Below, one piece after another: positions 17,358-26,316 of a DNA stretch of 64,000 nucleotides (positions are counted from its first letter, which is position 1; every line of letters begins with the position of its first letter). The stretch covers positions 1 through 64,000 of the forward strand of contig JAJSZS010000002.1 in NCBI GenBank assembly GCA_030262725.1, given 5' to 3'. A program made the position numbers and the translations under genes. This DNA comes from Candidatus Desulfofervidus auxilii. GTDB lineage: Bacteria; Desulfobacterota; Desulfofervidia; Desulfofervidales; Desulfofervidaceae. The notes beneath the pieces are model-generated. The model was not told the origin of the DNA and did no database searches. It saw nothing but the letters and a program-made list of their open reading frames with translations.

Positions 17358-18084
17358 AAAAATCAATTTATGGTTAGTGATTCTATTGTTAATATTGTTC
17401 ATACCAGCTGTCTGGTCCCAAGAAGTGAGTCTTAATCCTTCATATGCCCAAAGGAATTGTGGTGGGAAAGTAAGGATGCATATTGAGATGAGCGGAGCAA
17501 CGAATCTTTTGAGTATGGGTATTAAAGTTACGTTTGATCCTAACTTATTGCAGGTAGAGAGTGCAGAAAAGAATACCGAGGTGTGGAAGTTTGAACCACT
17601 TGAGCCTAATTCAGAGGCATACTTACCTGAAGTAGAAATTGATAATGTTAATGGGGTTGTGAAGATGATAGGAGGAAGATTGAAACCTGGTGTTTCTGGA
17701 GATGTGCTTTTGGGTTGGATTGTGTTTAATTGTAGCGAGACCAATACAGGTGCTGCGGAAGTAAATGTAGAGTTAGCGAATGCATCACCTTATGACAACT
17801 TTGTGAGAGAAGATGGCACAGTAGATGATGGAAGCATTGTTTTTAGTGGAGCTACTATCTGCATTGTGGATCCAGAAATTCCTGCATGTGAGGGAGATTT
17901 TAACGGTGATGGTGCTGTAACTATGCCAGATTCATTGGTTTTCCGAAGTGCCTTTCCTTCTGTTTTTGGAGATCCGAATTATAATCCTGCTTGTGATTTT
18001 AACGCCGATGGCGCTGTAACTATGCCGGATTCATTGGTTTTCCGAAATGATTTTCCACGAACCGACTGTCCTAGCTGCCCGTAG
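17350..18084 (+). CDS. Secreted cohesin-domain protein carrying its own C-terminal dockerin
   Basis: 244 residues from ATG 17350 (GGAGGGGG Shine-Dalgarno; a TTG 15 nt upstream is in frame but less likely). Signal peptide about 1-24. Residues about 25-170 read as a cohesin: 'VSLNPSYAQRNCGGKVRMHI', 'LLSMGIKVTFDPNLLQVES', 'GVVKMIGGR' and 'LGWIVFNC' follow the jelly-roll pattern. Residues about 180-244 are a dockerin with two near-identical calcium loops (D-F-N-x-D-G-A-V-T-M-P-D). Cohesins and dockerins usually sit in different proteins; having both could allow chain assembly. It sits between two PEP-CTERM-like proteins, within a cluster of dockerin proteins. Confidence 0.85.
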   Translation: MLKKINLWLVILLLILFIPAVWSQEVSLNPSYAQRNCGGKVRMHIEMSGATNLLSMGIKVTFDPNLLQVESAEKNTEVWKFEPLEPNSEAYLPEVEIDNVNGVVKMIGGRLKPGVSGDVLLGWIVFNCSETNTGAAEVNVELANASPYDNFVREDGTVDDGSIVFSGATICIVDPEIPACEGDFNGDGAVTMPDSLVFRSAFPSVFGDPNYNPACDFNADGAVTMPDSLVFRNDFPRTDCPSCP

Positions 18085-18127
18085 TGCAACAACATAGATA
18101 AAATAAATAAAAAGGAGGAAACTAGGG

Positions 18128-18727
18128 ATGAGAAGAAAAATATGTTTTTTGTTCTTAGTAGTAGGGTTAAGTTTAATAGGATTACAAACTAGGGCTGCTA
18201 CTATGTTCCTTGAACCTCATGGTAGTTTGCCAACCCCTTGTGATTTTGAACTTTTTGTTGGTCCCACAGAGCCATTTTCACTAGATGTATATATCTCTGT
18301 GCCAGAAGCAGAGTTCCACGATGGTTTCTATGGAGCGGGATTTTATATAGATTTTGACGGAACAGTAATTAGTGCGGATACAGCTAGTGTAGAAGATCCA
18401 CCTTTTGACAGTAGCTGGTCGGTTATAGAAATAGGTACTGATTATGTTATGTATCAGGCGATGATGAGAATGGAGGAAAAGGATCATTATGGAACCATTT
18501 TGATAGGAACTATTCAGTTCTCACCGATAGCAATGGGGACGTCAATGATAACAATTCGTGACTATTCTAATTTCCCTGATTTTACATGTTTTGATGGATA
18601 TAACTTTGATAGTGAAGTTACTTTTTGCGGCGGTACTGTTAATGTAGTCCCCATTCCCACCACCCTGCTTCTCCTTGGCAGTGGAATTATAGGAGTTATA
18701 GGACTGAGGCGGAAGATCCAAGGCTAG
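18128..18727 (+). CDS. PEP-CTERM-like anchored protein with cohesin-like domain
   Basis: 199 residues. AAAAGGAGG Shine-Dalgarno. Signal peptide about 1-24, then a domain whose pattern resembles cohesins ('EPFSLDVYISVPEAEFHDG', 'YGAGFYIDFDGTVISAD', 'TILIGTIQFSPIAMGTSMITI', in part): a beta-sandwich with 'x-G-x-x-F-x-x-D' strand and closing Ser/Thr-rich strands. The C-terminus 'VPIPTTLLLLGSGIIGVIGL' plus 'RRK' is a PEP-CTERM-like anchor almost identical to that at 16800. If the domain is a true cohesin this would be the surface receptor for the dockerin proteins around it; the cohesin call is tentative. A strong terminator follows. Confidence 0.8.
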   Translation: MRRKICFLFLVVGLSLIGLQTRAATMFLEPHGSLPTPCDFELFVGPTEPFSLDVYISVPEAEFHDGFYGAGFYIDFDGTVISADTASVEDPPFDSSWSVIEIGTDYVMYQAMMRMEEKDHYGTILIGTIQFSPIAMGTSMITIRDYSNFPDFTCFDGYNFDSEVTFCGGTVNVVPIPTTLLLLGSGIIGVIGLRRKIQG

Positions 18728-18730
18728 TGA

Positions 18731-18768
18731 AACAGGGAGGCCAAACGGCCTCCCTGTTTTGGTTTTTT
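18731..18768 (+). terminator. Strong intrinsic terminator
   Basis: 12-bp perfect stem AACAGGGAGGCC (18731-18742) and GGCCTCCCTGTT (18747-18758) with an AAAC loop, followed by a T-rich tract to 18768. It closes the 16800-18727 operon. Confidence 0.9.
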
Positions 18769-18831
18769 AGGGTGGCGTTTAGCTCCTATAGGGAAAGGGA
18801 AAATATCTACTAGACTCGATACTAATCAAGT

Positions 18832-19311
18832 ATGAACAACAGTTTTTGGAAGCAAAAGGCAGTAATTTTATCCCTATTAACGTTCCTTCTTACAGCTTGT
18901 TTTGCCCATTTAAAAGCACCTGAGATAAACCCTGAAATGGCAGGTTTTCAGGGGATGGAATGGGACACATCATTAGAAAAATTGAATTTAAAGATAAAGG
19001 GAGAAGATAAAAGGAGAGGTCTTAAGTGGTTTTTTCCTAAGGATAAAATTTTTTTAGCAAATGTACCCTTAAATGAGGCAATTTATGTATTTGAAAAAGA
19101 TAAATTTATTGCTGTTACAGGTGTTATTAAAGGAAAAGAAGATTGTCAGAAAATAAAAGACTTTCTTGTTAAAAGGCTGGGAAAACCAAATCAAGTAAAA
19201 GGCGATACCTGCACCTGGACACTTGCTTACACTTTGGTGCTTTTTTCTTATAATCCTAACAAGCAATTTGCAATATTAATATTTAGGAAGAAAGAGGAAA
19301 TAAAGAGGTAA
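18832..19311 (+). CDS. Lipoprotein of unknown function
   Basis: 159 residues. The N-terminus has a hydrophobic core and a lipobox 'LTAC' with Cys23 as the lipidated residue. The rest reads like a small 'DUF-type' domain with 'GFQGMEWDTSLEKLNL' and 'VKRLGKPNQVKGDTCTWTL': predicted alternating strands and helices. Similar 'GxxWGtsxxxl' openings are known from small lipoproteins of unknown role. No Shine-Dalgarno at the ATG. A TACTAA hexamer ends 6 nt upstream, reminiscent of the leaderless promoters, but its -35 is poor. Spacing of 4 nt to the next gene suggests an operon. Confidence 0.75.
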   Translation: MNNSFWKQKAVILSLLTFLLTACFAHLKAPEINPEMAGFQGMEWDTSLEKLNLKIKGEDKRRGLKWFFPKDKIFLANVPLNEAIYVFEKDKFIAVTGVIKGKEDCQKIKDFLVKRLGKPNQVKGDTCTWTLAYTLVLFSYNPNKQFAILIFRKKEEIKR

Positions 19312-19315
19312 AAAG

Positions 19316-20794
19316 ATGAAGAGATTGGTTATTTGTTTTTTAAGTTTGACTCTTTTGTTGGTTTTTATGGTCAATTGTTTGGCAAACGTTGTGCCCTTAC
19401 AAGAGAAAAAGTGGCTGCAAAAACCTGATATGATAGCTGGAAAAAATATTGAATCTATGAATTCAGAGCCTATTGTAGCAGATGACTGGCTTTGTCTTGA
19501 TGGAAGACCAGTAATAGGTGTTCATTTTTGGGGCTCTTTTATAGGTTGGGAAGAAGAATATCCTCAACAGCCGCCTATTAGACCACCAGAGATAAAAGCC
19601 TTTGTCATAAGAATCTATGAAGATGCACCTATTGGTGGCAACGATGAATTTAGTCATCCAGGAAGATTGCTTTATGAGGTAAGGGTTAAAGATTTTACTC
19701 AGGAATATTATGGAACTATACCACGTCCAGATGAAACCTATGAACACAAGTTTTTTTACACACTAAATTTACCCCAACCTTTCTGGCAAAGGCAGGGTAA
19801 TGTCTATTGGCTTTCTATCTCTGCTATTATGGATGATGTGCCATATCCATGGGGCTGGGAGACATCTTGTGAGCACTGGCGTGATTTTGCTGTGCAGGGC
19901 TATACTGATTTAAGCAATGCATGGGTTTGGGAAAAGTTAGAAAAGATGGATATGGCATTTGCCCTTACTACCTGCTATTCTGATGCAAAGTGGTGGCAAC
20001 CGCCTGATGTTGAGGCAGGTGTAAATATCAAATCTACTGAGCCTGAACCCATTGTTGCAGATGACTGGAAATGTGAAGAAGGAAAGCCTGTTTCTGAGAT
20101 ACATTTCTGGGGCTCTTATATAGACTGGGAAGAAGAGAACCCAAAACCTAAGAAATGTCCGCCTGGTGTAGATGGATTTAAAATCAGGATATTTGAAAAT
20201 ATACCGGCAGGGCAAAATGGCTTTAGCCATCCAGGAAGATTACTTTATGAAGCGTATATAGATAACTTTGTAGAAGAATATTTTTGTAGCATCCCTCGAC
20301 ATACTATCCCTGAAACCTATGAGCACAAGTTTCATTACATTATTTATTTAAAAAAGCCATTTAAGCAAATAGAAGGTGAAATTTACTGGCTTTCTATCTC
20401 TGCTGTAAAGCTGGTTTCACCAAATATCTATCCATGGGGATGGGAGACATGTAATCCTAATTATCACTGGGAAGATTATGCAGTGCAAGGTTATCAAATA
20501 GGCCCTGATGATGTCTGGCGTTGGGAAGAACTAGAAGGAAAAGATATGGCATTTATCCTTACCACCCCTTATGAAGACCCTTGTGAAGGAGATTTAGATT
20601 TGGATGGTGATGTGGATATAGATGACTTAAAAAAATTTGCCCGTGCCTATGGCTCAATAAAAGGAGAAGACCCAAATTATGACCCAGCATGTGACTTCTA
20701 TCCTGATTTAGATGTAGATGGTAGTGACCTAGCTATATTTGCTGCAGATTATGGCAGAGAAAATTGCCCATGTCCTTCGATTTTGCCACAATGA
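19316..20794 (+). CDS. Secreted two-repeat protein with C-terminal dockerin
   Basis: 492 residues. Signal peptide about 1-23. Two homologous domains of about 190 residues (about 32-221 and 225-421), each with 'PIVADDW', 'HFWGS', 'SHPGRLLYE', 'TYEHKF', 'YWLSISA', 'YPWGWET' and 'DMAF.LTT'. Conserved Trp and acidic residues suggest carbohydrate- or calcium-binding beta-sandwiches, but the family is not identified. Residues about 425-492 form a dockerin of two EF-hand loops (D-L-D-G-D-V-D-I-D-D and D-L-D-V-D-G-S-D). AAAGAGGT Shine-Dalgarno. Probably a structural or binding subunit of the dockerin complex. Confidence 0.85.
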   Translation: MKRLVICFLSLTLLLVFMVNCLANVVPLQEKKWLQKPDMIAGKNIESMNSEPIVADDWLCLDGRPVIGVHFWGSFIGWEEEYPQQPPIRPPEIKAFVIRIYEDAPIGGNDEFSHPGRLLYEVRVKDFTQEYYGTIPRPDETYEHKFFYTLNLPQPFWQRQGNVYWLSISAIMDDVPYPWGWETSCEHWRDFAVQGYTDLSNAWVWEKLEKMDMAFALTTCYSDAKWWQPPDVEAGVNIKSTEPEPIVADDWKCEEGKPVSEIHFWGSYIDWEEENPKPKKCPPGVDGFKIRIFENIPAGQNGFSHPGRLLYEAYIDNFVEEYFCSIPRHTIPETYEHKFHYIIYLKKPFKQIEGEIYWLSISAVKLVSPNIYPWGWETCNPNYHWEDYAVQGYQIGPDDVWRWEELEGKDMAFILTTPYEDPCEGDLDLDGDVDIDDLKKFARAYGSIKGEDPNYDPACDFYPDLDVDGSDLAIFAADYGRENCPCPSILPQ

Positions 20795-20844
20795 GGGTGA
20801 ATGATAATTGTTAAAGGTAAAAAAGTCAGATAAGAGGTGGTAAG

Positions 20845-22524
20845 ATGAAGGCAAAATTGTTGTTTTTGGTCTTTTTAGTAGCCTTTTTGACAAATAATGT
20901 AGTATTTGGAGAAACCTTTTATGTAACAACATCAGAAGAGTTTCAATATGCACTTACAATTGCAGAATCTAATGGGGAGGATGATATAATAAATGTGGCC
21001 GAAGGGACATATAATATTACCTCTACCCTTCACTATTCAACTTATGATGGAGACAGCGGTCACAAACTTACCATCCAAGGTGCTGGTGCAGATAAGACAA
21101 TCCTTGATGGTGGAGGAAGCATTCAGATTTTATACATAAATACTGATGCAGATTGGAATGGTGGTGATGCAGGTGGTGATGTAACCATAAAGGGTATGAG
21201 TTTTAAGGATGGAAATGGTGGTGTTTATGTTTATGGGACATCTATAAATATAACAATAAAAGAGTGCGCATTTTTAGGAAATTCTGGTTATGGTGGTGTA
21301 GATGCAAGATCAGACGCAGGCACAGTAACTATTACAAACAATACATTTTCAGGAAATTCAGCTGGTGTTGGTGGTGGTGTAGATGCAACGTCATGGTCAG
21401 GCACAATAACTATTACAAATAATACATTTTCAGGAAATTCAGCTGAGAATGATGGTGGTGGTGTATATGCAGATTCATACTCAGGCACAATAACTATTAC
21501 AAACAATACATTTTCAGGAAATTCAGCTGCTGATGGTGGTGGTGTAAGTGTATTGTCTATAAACGTAAGCACAATAACTATTACAAATAATACATTTTCA
21601 GAAAATTTAGCTTATTGGGATGGTGGTGGCGTATATGTATATTCAGACGCAGGCACAATAACTATTACAAACAATACATTTTCAGAAAATTCAGCTAATT
21701 ATGGTGGTGGTGGTGTATATGCATGTTCAGGCTCAGGCACAATAACTATTACAAATAATACATTTTCAGGAAATTCAGCTGCTGATGGTGGTGGTGTATA
21801 TACATCAAGCTTAGGCACAGTAACTATTACAAACAATACATTTTCAGAAAATTCAGCTAATTATGGTGGTGGTGGTGTATATGCATGGTTAACGTATGAA
21901 TCGGCAATCCTAAATGTTTATAATAATATCTTATTTGATAACATAGCCAATGCAGGTGGATATGACGGTGATGACTTATATGTTAATTCTGATGGTGATG
22001 GAAATTATATTGGCTGTACTATTAATCTATACAACAATAACTTTTCAGGGAATGCAGACTTTGATATAGGGCTTTCTGAGGACTTATACATTACTTTAAC
22101 TGATAATTATCACCATGCAAATAACATCCAGGAAGATCCTTTATTTGTTGATGCTGAAAATGGAGATTTTCACTTACAATCAACTTCTCCCTGTATAGAT
22201 ACAGGCACAAATGATGCACCTCACTTACCAGAGAGAGACAAAGATGGAAAGCCAAGGATTATAGATGGAAATGGTGATAATATAGCTATTGTAGATATGG
22301 GTGCTTATGAGTCTGGTAATATAATATGTAAGGGCGATTTTGATCAGGATGGTGATGTAGATGGTTTAGATTTGGCAATATTTGCCGAAGACTTTAGCAG
22401 AAAAGATTGTGACACTGGACCAATTTGTGAAGGTGACTTTGATGGTGATGATGATGTGGATGAGTTAGACTTGGCAGTATTTGCAGAAGATTTTGGCAAA
22501 ACTGATTGTCCGGTGTACGAATAA
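20845..22524 (+). CDS. Secreted beta-helix repeat protein with two C-terminal dockerin loops
   Basis: 559 residues. Signal peptide (about 1-22); lead-in 'YVTTSEEFQYALTIAESNG'; then a right-handed beta-helix with seven near-identical turns of 26-28 residues (core TITITNNTFSGNSA-x-GGGVYA; nucleotides 21319-21889); a choice-of-anchor-Q-like closing part with 'SPCIDTGTND' and 'VDMGAYES'; and two EF-hand units (D-Q-D-G-D-V-D-G-L-D and D-G-D-D-D-V-D-E-L-D), each ending in a Cys. The repeats are almost identical at DNA level, which points to recent expansion. Paralogue of the protein at 1-947. Likely an extracellular fibre or adhesin tethered by its dockerin. Confidence 0.9.
   Translation: MKAKLLFLVFLVAFLTNNVVFGETFYVTTSEEFQYALTIAESNGEDDIINVAEGTYNITSTLHYSTYDGDSGHKLTIQGAGADKTILDGGGSIQILYINTDADWNGGDAGGDVTIKGMSFKDGNGGVYVYGTSINITIKECAFLGNSGYGGVDARSDAGTVTITNNTFSGNSAGVGGGVDATSWSGTITITNNTFSGNSAENDGGGVYADSYSGTITITNNTFSGNSAADGGGVSVLSINVSTITITNNTFSENLAYWDGGGVYVYSDAGTITITNNTFSENSANYGGGGVYACSGSGTITITNNTFSGNSAADGGGVYTSSLGTVTITNNTFSENSANYGGGGVYAWLTYESAILNVYNNILFDNIANAGGYDGDDLYVNSDGDGNYIGCTINLYNNNFSGNADFDIGLSEDLYITLTDNYHHANNIQEDPLFVDAENGDFHLQSTSPCIDTGTNDAPHLPERDKDGKPRIIDGNGDNIAIVDMGAYESGNIICKGDFDQDGDVDGLDLAIFAEDFSRKDCDTGPICEGDFDGDDDVDELDLAVFAEDFGKTDCPVYE
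21319..21889 (+). repeat. Seven coding tandem repeats of 78-84 bp
   Basis: Each unit contains ACTATTACAAAYAATACATT followed by TTCAG(G/A)AAATT and a GGTGGTGGTGTA box. Units begin near 21320, 21402, 21485, 21570, 21654, 21736 and 21814. Lengths differ by multiples of 3, so the frame is kept. Confidence 0.9.
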
Positions 22525-22665
22525 AAACTTATAACTGATCGTTTATAGAGTTTGTTGGATTCAATGTGAGATATTTTGCATAATTATATTTGGTGAAGAC
22601 TGTTTTTAGTTGATTTTTTTCTTTTTTAAGTATATTTTAGAAGAGATGGGAAAAATTATCTATTG

Positions 22666-25600
22666 ATGAGACAAATAAAAGGATTGATGAAAAAAATTTT
22701 TTTAATAATTATTTTATTTTTTATTTTTTTTGTTCTTTTATCAGCTATTATTCTGCCTCATATAGAATTTAAAAGTTTAAGAGAAAAAGCCCAAAGGGAG
22801 TTATCATCTAAATTAGGGGGAAAATTAACTATAAAAAAAGCATTTATTTATCCTTTGCCATTTCCTCATTTTCTTTTTAAAAGAGTAAAATTTGATATTC
22901 CAGAAAAAGCAGTTGGAGATATAGCTATACTTAAAGTTTATCCTCAAATTTTTCCTCTTTTTAAAAAGAAATTTGTTTTAAAGAAACTGATATTAAAGGA
23001 GAGTGAAGTAAATTTATTTTATCAAAGTAAAAAACTAAAAATAAATAAATTAAATGGCAAAATTTTTTTAAAAGGTAAAAATAAAATAGCTATTTTACTT
23101 CATTTTTCTTCGCCATTTGCTAAACATGTAGAAATAAATGGGGAAGTAGATAGATGGGAAAAAATCTTTTTGAAATTAAAAGGTAATAATCTTGAAATTA
23201 TGGGGATAAAAGGGGGTGAATGGAAGGGAAATTTAAAAAGAATAGGTGAAAAATGGGAAATAAATATTGATTCTTTATCTCTTTTTTATCCTTCTATGGA
23301 ATTTTCTCTTTGGTTAAAAAAAGATAAAGAAGGAATAAGATTTCTCTTTAAGGGCTTTAATATAAATATAAATGAAGTTAAACAATGGGCTTTTAAATTT
23401 GCCAAAAATAAAAAAGACATACAAAATGTTTTTCAAATTCTTCGCGCTGGAAATGCACCTTATCTTATTGTTAAATCTTATGGTAAAGACTTTAAAGAAG
23501 CATTTTCTATTCATCATCTTCAATTTAAAGGTAATTTAAAAAAAGGAAATCTTTTTATTCCTGCTGTTTCTTTATTTTTAAAGGATGTTTCTGGTGAAGT
23601 AGAAATAAAAAACGCAATCCTTAATGGTTGGAATGTAGAGGCGATATTAGGAGAAACTATTGCTAAAAATGGAAAGATTATTATTGGATTAACTAAAGAA
23701 AATACTATATTTCATCTTGATACAGAAATCTTGGCAAAAGCAAAAGATTTAGCAGTCTATTTGCCTAAATTTATTAAAGATAAAAAAACACTTGAAATAA
23801 TAAAAAGCTTTTACGATTTTGAAGGAATAGTAAAAGGACATCTTATTTTAAAAGATGATCTTCATAAACTTAAACCTTCAATAGAAATTCAGGATATACA
23901 GCTTTCATTTAAACATAAAAAGCTACCATGGCCAGTAAAGCTAGAGAAAGGAAAAATTCAAATTCAATTACCTTTAATTAGTTGGCATGAAATAAAAGGA
24001 AGTTTTGGAGAAAATTATATTTCTAAAACAAATGGAAAATTGCTTCTTTCAGAAAAACCTTATTTAAAAATTACAGAAATGATAGGGAAATTACATCTTT
24101 CTGAGATAAAAAAGGTAAAAAATTTTTTTAATATTGACATAAAAGGTGAATTGAAAACTAATTCCTTTTATTTAGAAGCCTTTTTTAATCCATTTGAAAT
24201 TAAAAAAATCCTTTTTAAAGGAAGGGCTCATAATCTAATTTTACATTCATTTTTTCCTGAACCACTTATAATTAAAGATGGTGAGATAAATTTTTCTGAA
24301 AATATTTTAGATTTTAAAGATTGTCATGTTTATTTAAAAGATAGCAGTGGTATTTTAACAGGAAAAATAAAGATTAATAAAAAAATTGAAAAAATTTTTC
24401 TTTCAGGTAATGCTCATCTTACTTCATTTTTTACAACATGGTTTTATAATTTGATAAAAATACATCCTTATTTTAGGTTTAAACCACCTTATAAAATTAT
24501 TGGATTTGAGACTGAAATAGAAAAAGATAAAAAATATTTTAAAGGAAAAATTATCTTTCCATCTAAAGAAATTGAGATAGATTTTATATCAACAAAGGAT
24601 ATAATAGCCTTAAATAAATTTAGCATGAAAGGGGATGAAAGAGCAGATTGTTCTTTTATTTATAAAGATAAAGCTCTTAAATTTTCATTTTCTGGAGATA
24701 TTAAAAAAGAAACTATTGATGAGTTAATAGAAAAAAAAGACTTTTTAAAAAGAATAAAAGGAGAAATAAAAGGTATTTTAAATTTTAAACATTCAGATTT
24801 TACAACAACAGGTTGGATTGAGGTTGAAAAATTCTTTTTCCCAATTAAAGGAAAAACTTTTAAAATTTCTAAACTGAATTTAAAAGGTAAAGAGAAAACT
24901 TTGGCTGTTTTTGCCGATGTAGTTTCTTGGGATAAATATAGATGGCAAAACATTATTGGAGAAATGAAAGTTGTTAAAGGAAAACCAATATTAACAATAA
25001 CTCAAGGTCAATTATGTGGAATAAATACTACTGGCAATATTTCTTTTGAAAAAGGGAAGTTTTCCATTTTTTCCCATCTTAAAGCCCAAAATGCAGATCT
25101 TCACCAAGCTATTCTTTGCTTGGCTAAAAAGGATATTATTGAAGGATGTTTTTCTTTAGAAGCCCATTTAAAAATGAAAGAGCCTTTTAAAAAGAATCTT
25201 AATGGAGAATTATATTTTTTATCTAAAAGTGGTAAAATATATAAATGGCCATTTTTTATTAAAATTTTTTCTTTTTTAGATTTTATGGAAATTTTTAAAG
25301 GTAAATTTTCTGATTTATGGAAAAAAGGTTTTTCTTATCATCGTTTTGAATGTAAAGGGAAATTTGAAGATGGCCGTTTTTGGTTAGAAAAAGGTTTTTT
25401 GGAAGGGCCTGGTCTTAAGGCTTTTGCCAAAGGTTGGATAGATCCATTTAAAGAAAAAGTAGATATTGTTGTTTTTATTTCTCCCTTAAGAACAGCAGAT
25501 GCAATTATAAGTAATATCCCTATTCTTGGAGAAATACTTACTGGGAAAAGCAAAACACTTATATCTATTCCTATTGGAGTTAAAGGTTCTTTTAAAGAAC

Positions 25601-25677
25601 CAAAGATAAAGATTCTTCCAATTTCTACAGTAAAAGAAAAGATTTTTGTATTAGAAGAAACTATGAAATCACCTTGA
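22666..25677 (+). CDS. AsmA/YhdP-like envelope protein
   Basis: About 1003 residues. One N-terminal membrane helix (IFLIIILFFIFFVLLSAIIL region), then a very long, beta-rich, Lys-rich domain typical of the AsmA-like/YhdP/TamB bridge family, with the 'REKAQRELSSKLGGKLTIKKAFIYPLPFP' entry (in part) and the closing AsmA-C-like 'RTADAIISNIPILGEILTGKSKTLI' (in part) near residues 945-970. Such proteins span the periplasm and move phospholipids to the outer membrane. Start choice: ATG 22666 or ATG 22687; the latter has AAAAGG 5 nt upstream and gives a cleaner MKKIFL signal anchor. Base composition is unusually A-rich. Confidence 0.85.
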   Translation: MRQIKGLMKKIFLIIILFFIFFVLLSAIILPHIEFKSLREKAQRELSSKLGGKLTIKKAFIYPLPFPHFLFKRVKFDIPEKAVGDIAILKVYPQIFPLFKKKFVLKKLILKESEVNLFYQSKKLKINKLNGKIFLKGKNKIAILLHFSSPFAKHVEINGEVDRWEKIFLKLKGNNLEIMGIKGGEWKGNLKRIGEKWEINIDSLSLFYPSMEFSLWLKKDKEGIRFLFKGFNININEVKQWAFKFAKNKKDIQNVFQILRAGNAPYLIVKSYGKDFKEAFSIHHLQFKGNLKKGNLFIPAVSLFLKDVSGEVEIKNAILNGWNVEAILGETIAKNGKIIIGLTKENTIFHLDTEILAKAKDLAVYLPKFIKDKKTLEIIKSFYDFEGIVKGHLILKDDLHKLKPSIEIQDIQLSFKHKKLPWPVKLEKGKIQIQLPLISWHEIKGSFGENYISKTNGKLLLSEKPYLKITEMIGKLHLSEIKKVKNFFNIDIKGELKTNSFYLEAFFNPFEIKKILFKGRAHNLILHSFFPEPLIIKDGEINFSENILDFKDCHVYLKDSSGILTGKIKINKKIEKIFLSGNAHLTSFFTTWFYNLIKIHPYFRFKPPYKIIGFETEIEKDKKYFKGKIIFPSKEIEIDFISTKDIIALNKFSMKGDERADCSFIYKDKALKFSFSGDIKKETIDELIEKKDFLKRIKGEIKGILNFKHSDFTTTGWIEVEKFFFPIKGKTFKISKLNLKGKEKTLAVFADVVSWDKYRWQNIIGEMKVVKGKPILTITQGQLCGINTTGNISFEKGKFSIFSHLKAQNADLHQAILCLAKKDIIEGCFSLEAHLKMKEPFKKNLNGELYFLSKSGKIYKWPFFIKIFSFLDFMEIFKGKFSDLWKKGFSYHRFECKGKFEDGRFWLEKGFLEGPGLKAFAKGWIDPFKEKVDIVVFISPLRTADAIISNIPILGEILTGKSKTLISIPIGVKGSFKEPKIKILPISTVKEKIFVLEETMKSP

Positions 25678-25702
25678 CAAAATCAAAAGGATACATTTTA
25701 AT
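25674..25702 (+). promoter_or_regulatory. rplU operon promoter
   Basis: TTGACA (25674-25679) overlaps the TGA stop of the AsmA-like gene; 17-nt spacer; TTTAAT (25697-25702). A short leader with AGGAGG leads to the ATG at 25732. Confidence 0.75.
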
Positions 25703-25731
25703 TTAAATTTTTGGAAAAGGAGGAAAAATTT

Positions 25732-26043
25732 ATGTATGCAGTGTTGGAAACAGGTGGCAAGCAATATCGGGTAGCACCTGGAGAAATTATTAGGATAGAA
25801 AAAATTCCAGGGGAAAAAGGTGAAGAGGTATTATTTGAAAAAGTACTTCTTGTTTCTGATGAAAAGGAAATTAAAATAGGACATCCTTATATTAATGGAG
25901 CAGTAGTAAAAGGTGTTATTGTACAGCAGGGAAGGGGGAAAAAGATTATTGTTTTTAGATTTAAACGAAGGAAAAGATATCATAAAAAACGTGGACACCG
26001 TCAATATTTTACTGCTGTAAGAATTGAAGAAATTAAGGTTTAA
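25732..26043 (+). CDS. rplU: 50S ribosomal protein L21
   Basis: 103 residues from ATG 25732, which follows AAAGGAGGAAAAATTT; a longer frame to 25711 has no support. 'MYAVLETGGKQYRVAPGEII', 'IGHPYINGAVVKGVIV' and 'FRFKRRKRYHKKRGHRQYFT' are L21 hallmarks. First gene of the rplU-rpmA-obgE-proB cluster. Confidence 0.97.
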   Translation: MYAVLETGGKQYRVAPGEIIRIEKIPGEKGEEVLFEKVLLVSDEKEIKIGHPYINGAVVKGVIVQQGRGKKIIVFRFKRRKRYHKKRGHRQYFTAVRIEEIKV

Positions 26044-26055
26044 AGGAGGTAAATT

Positions 26056-26316
26056 ATGGCTCATAAAAAAGCAGGTGGTAGTTCTCGTAATGGTCGAGAT
26101 AGTGTTGGTAAAAGGTTAGGTATCAAACGTTTTGCAGGACAATTTGTTCGTGCTGGAAATATTCTTGTTAGACAAAGGGGAACAAAGGTTCACCCTGGTT
26201 TAAATGTAGGAATGGGTAAGGATTATACTTTATATGCTAAAATAGATGGAATTGTTGCCTTTGAACGTTTAGGAAAAAATAAGAAAAGAGTTAGTGTATA
26301 TCCTATAAATGCTTAA
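26056..26316 (+). CDS. rpmA: 50S ribosomal protein L27
   Basis: 86 residues: '[20 protein letters not shown]', '[15 protein letters not shown]', '[12 protein letters not shown]'. Its N-terminus reaches the peptidyl-transferase centre. No Firmicutes-type cleavable N-terminal extension is present. AAAGGAGG Shine-Dalgarno. Confidence 0.97.
   Translation: MAHKKAGGSSRNGRDSVGKRLGIKRFAGQFVRAGNILVRQRGTKVHPGLNVGMGKDYTLYAKIDGIVAFERLGKNKKRVSVYPINA

Noticed and set aside
18820-18831. Leaderless promoter for the lipoprotein gene
   Set aside because: The -10 (TACTAA) has the right distance to the ATG, but the -35 position reads GGGAAA, so the case is too weak to count with the five others.
21319-21889. 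Regular repeats that could look like a CRISPR array
   Set aside because: Units of 78-84 bp keep a single open frame and encode beta-helix turns; there are no unique spacers of 30-40 bp.
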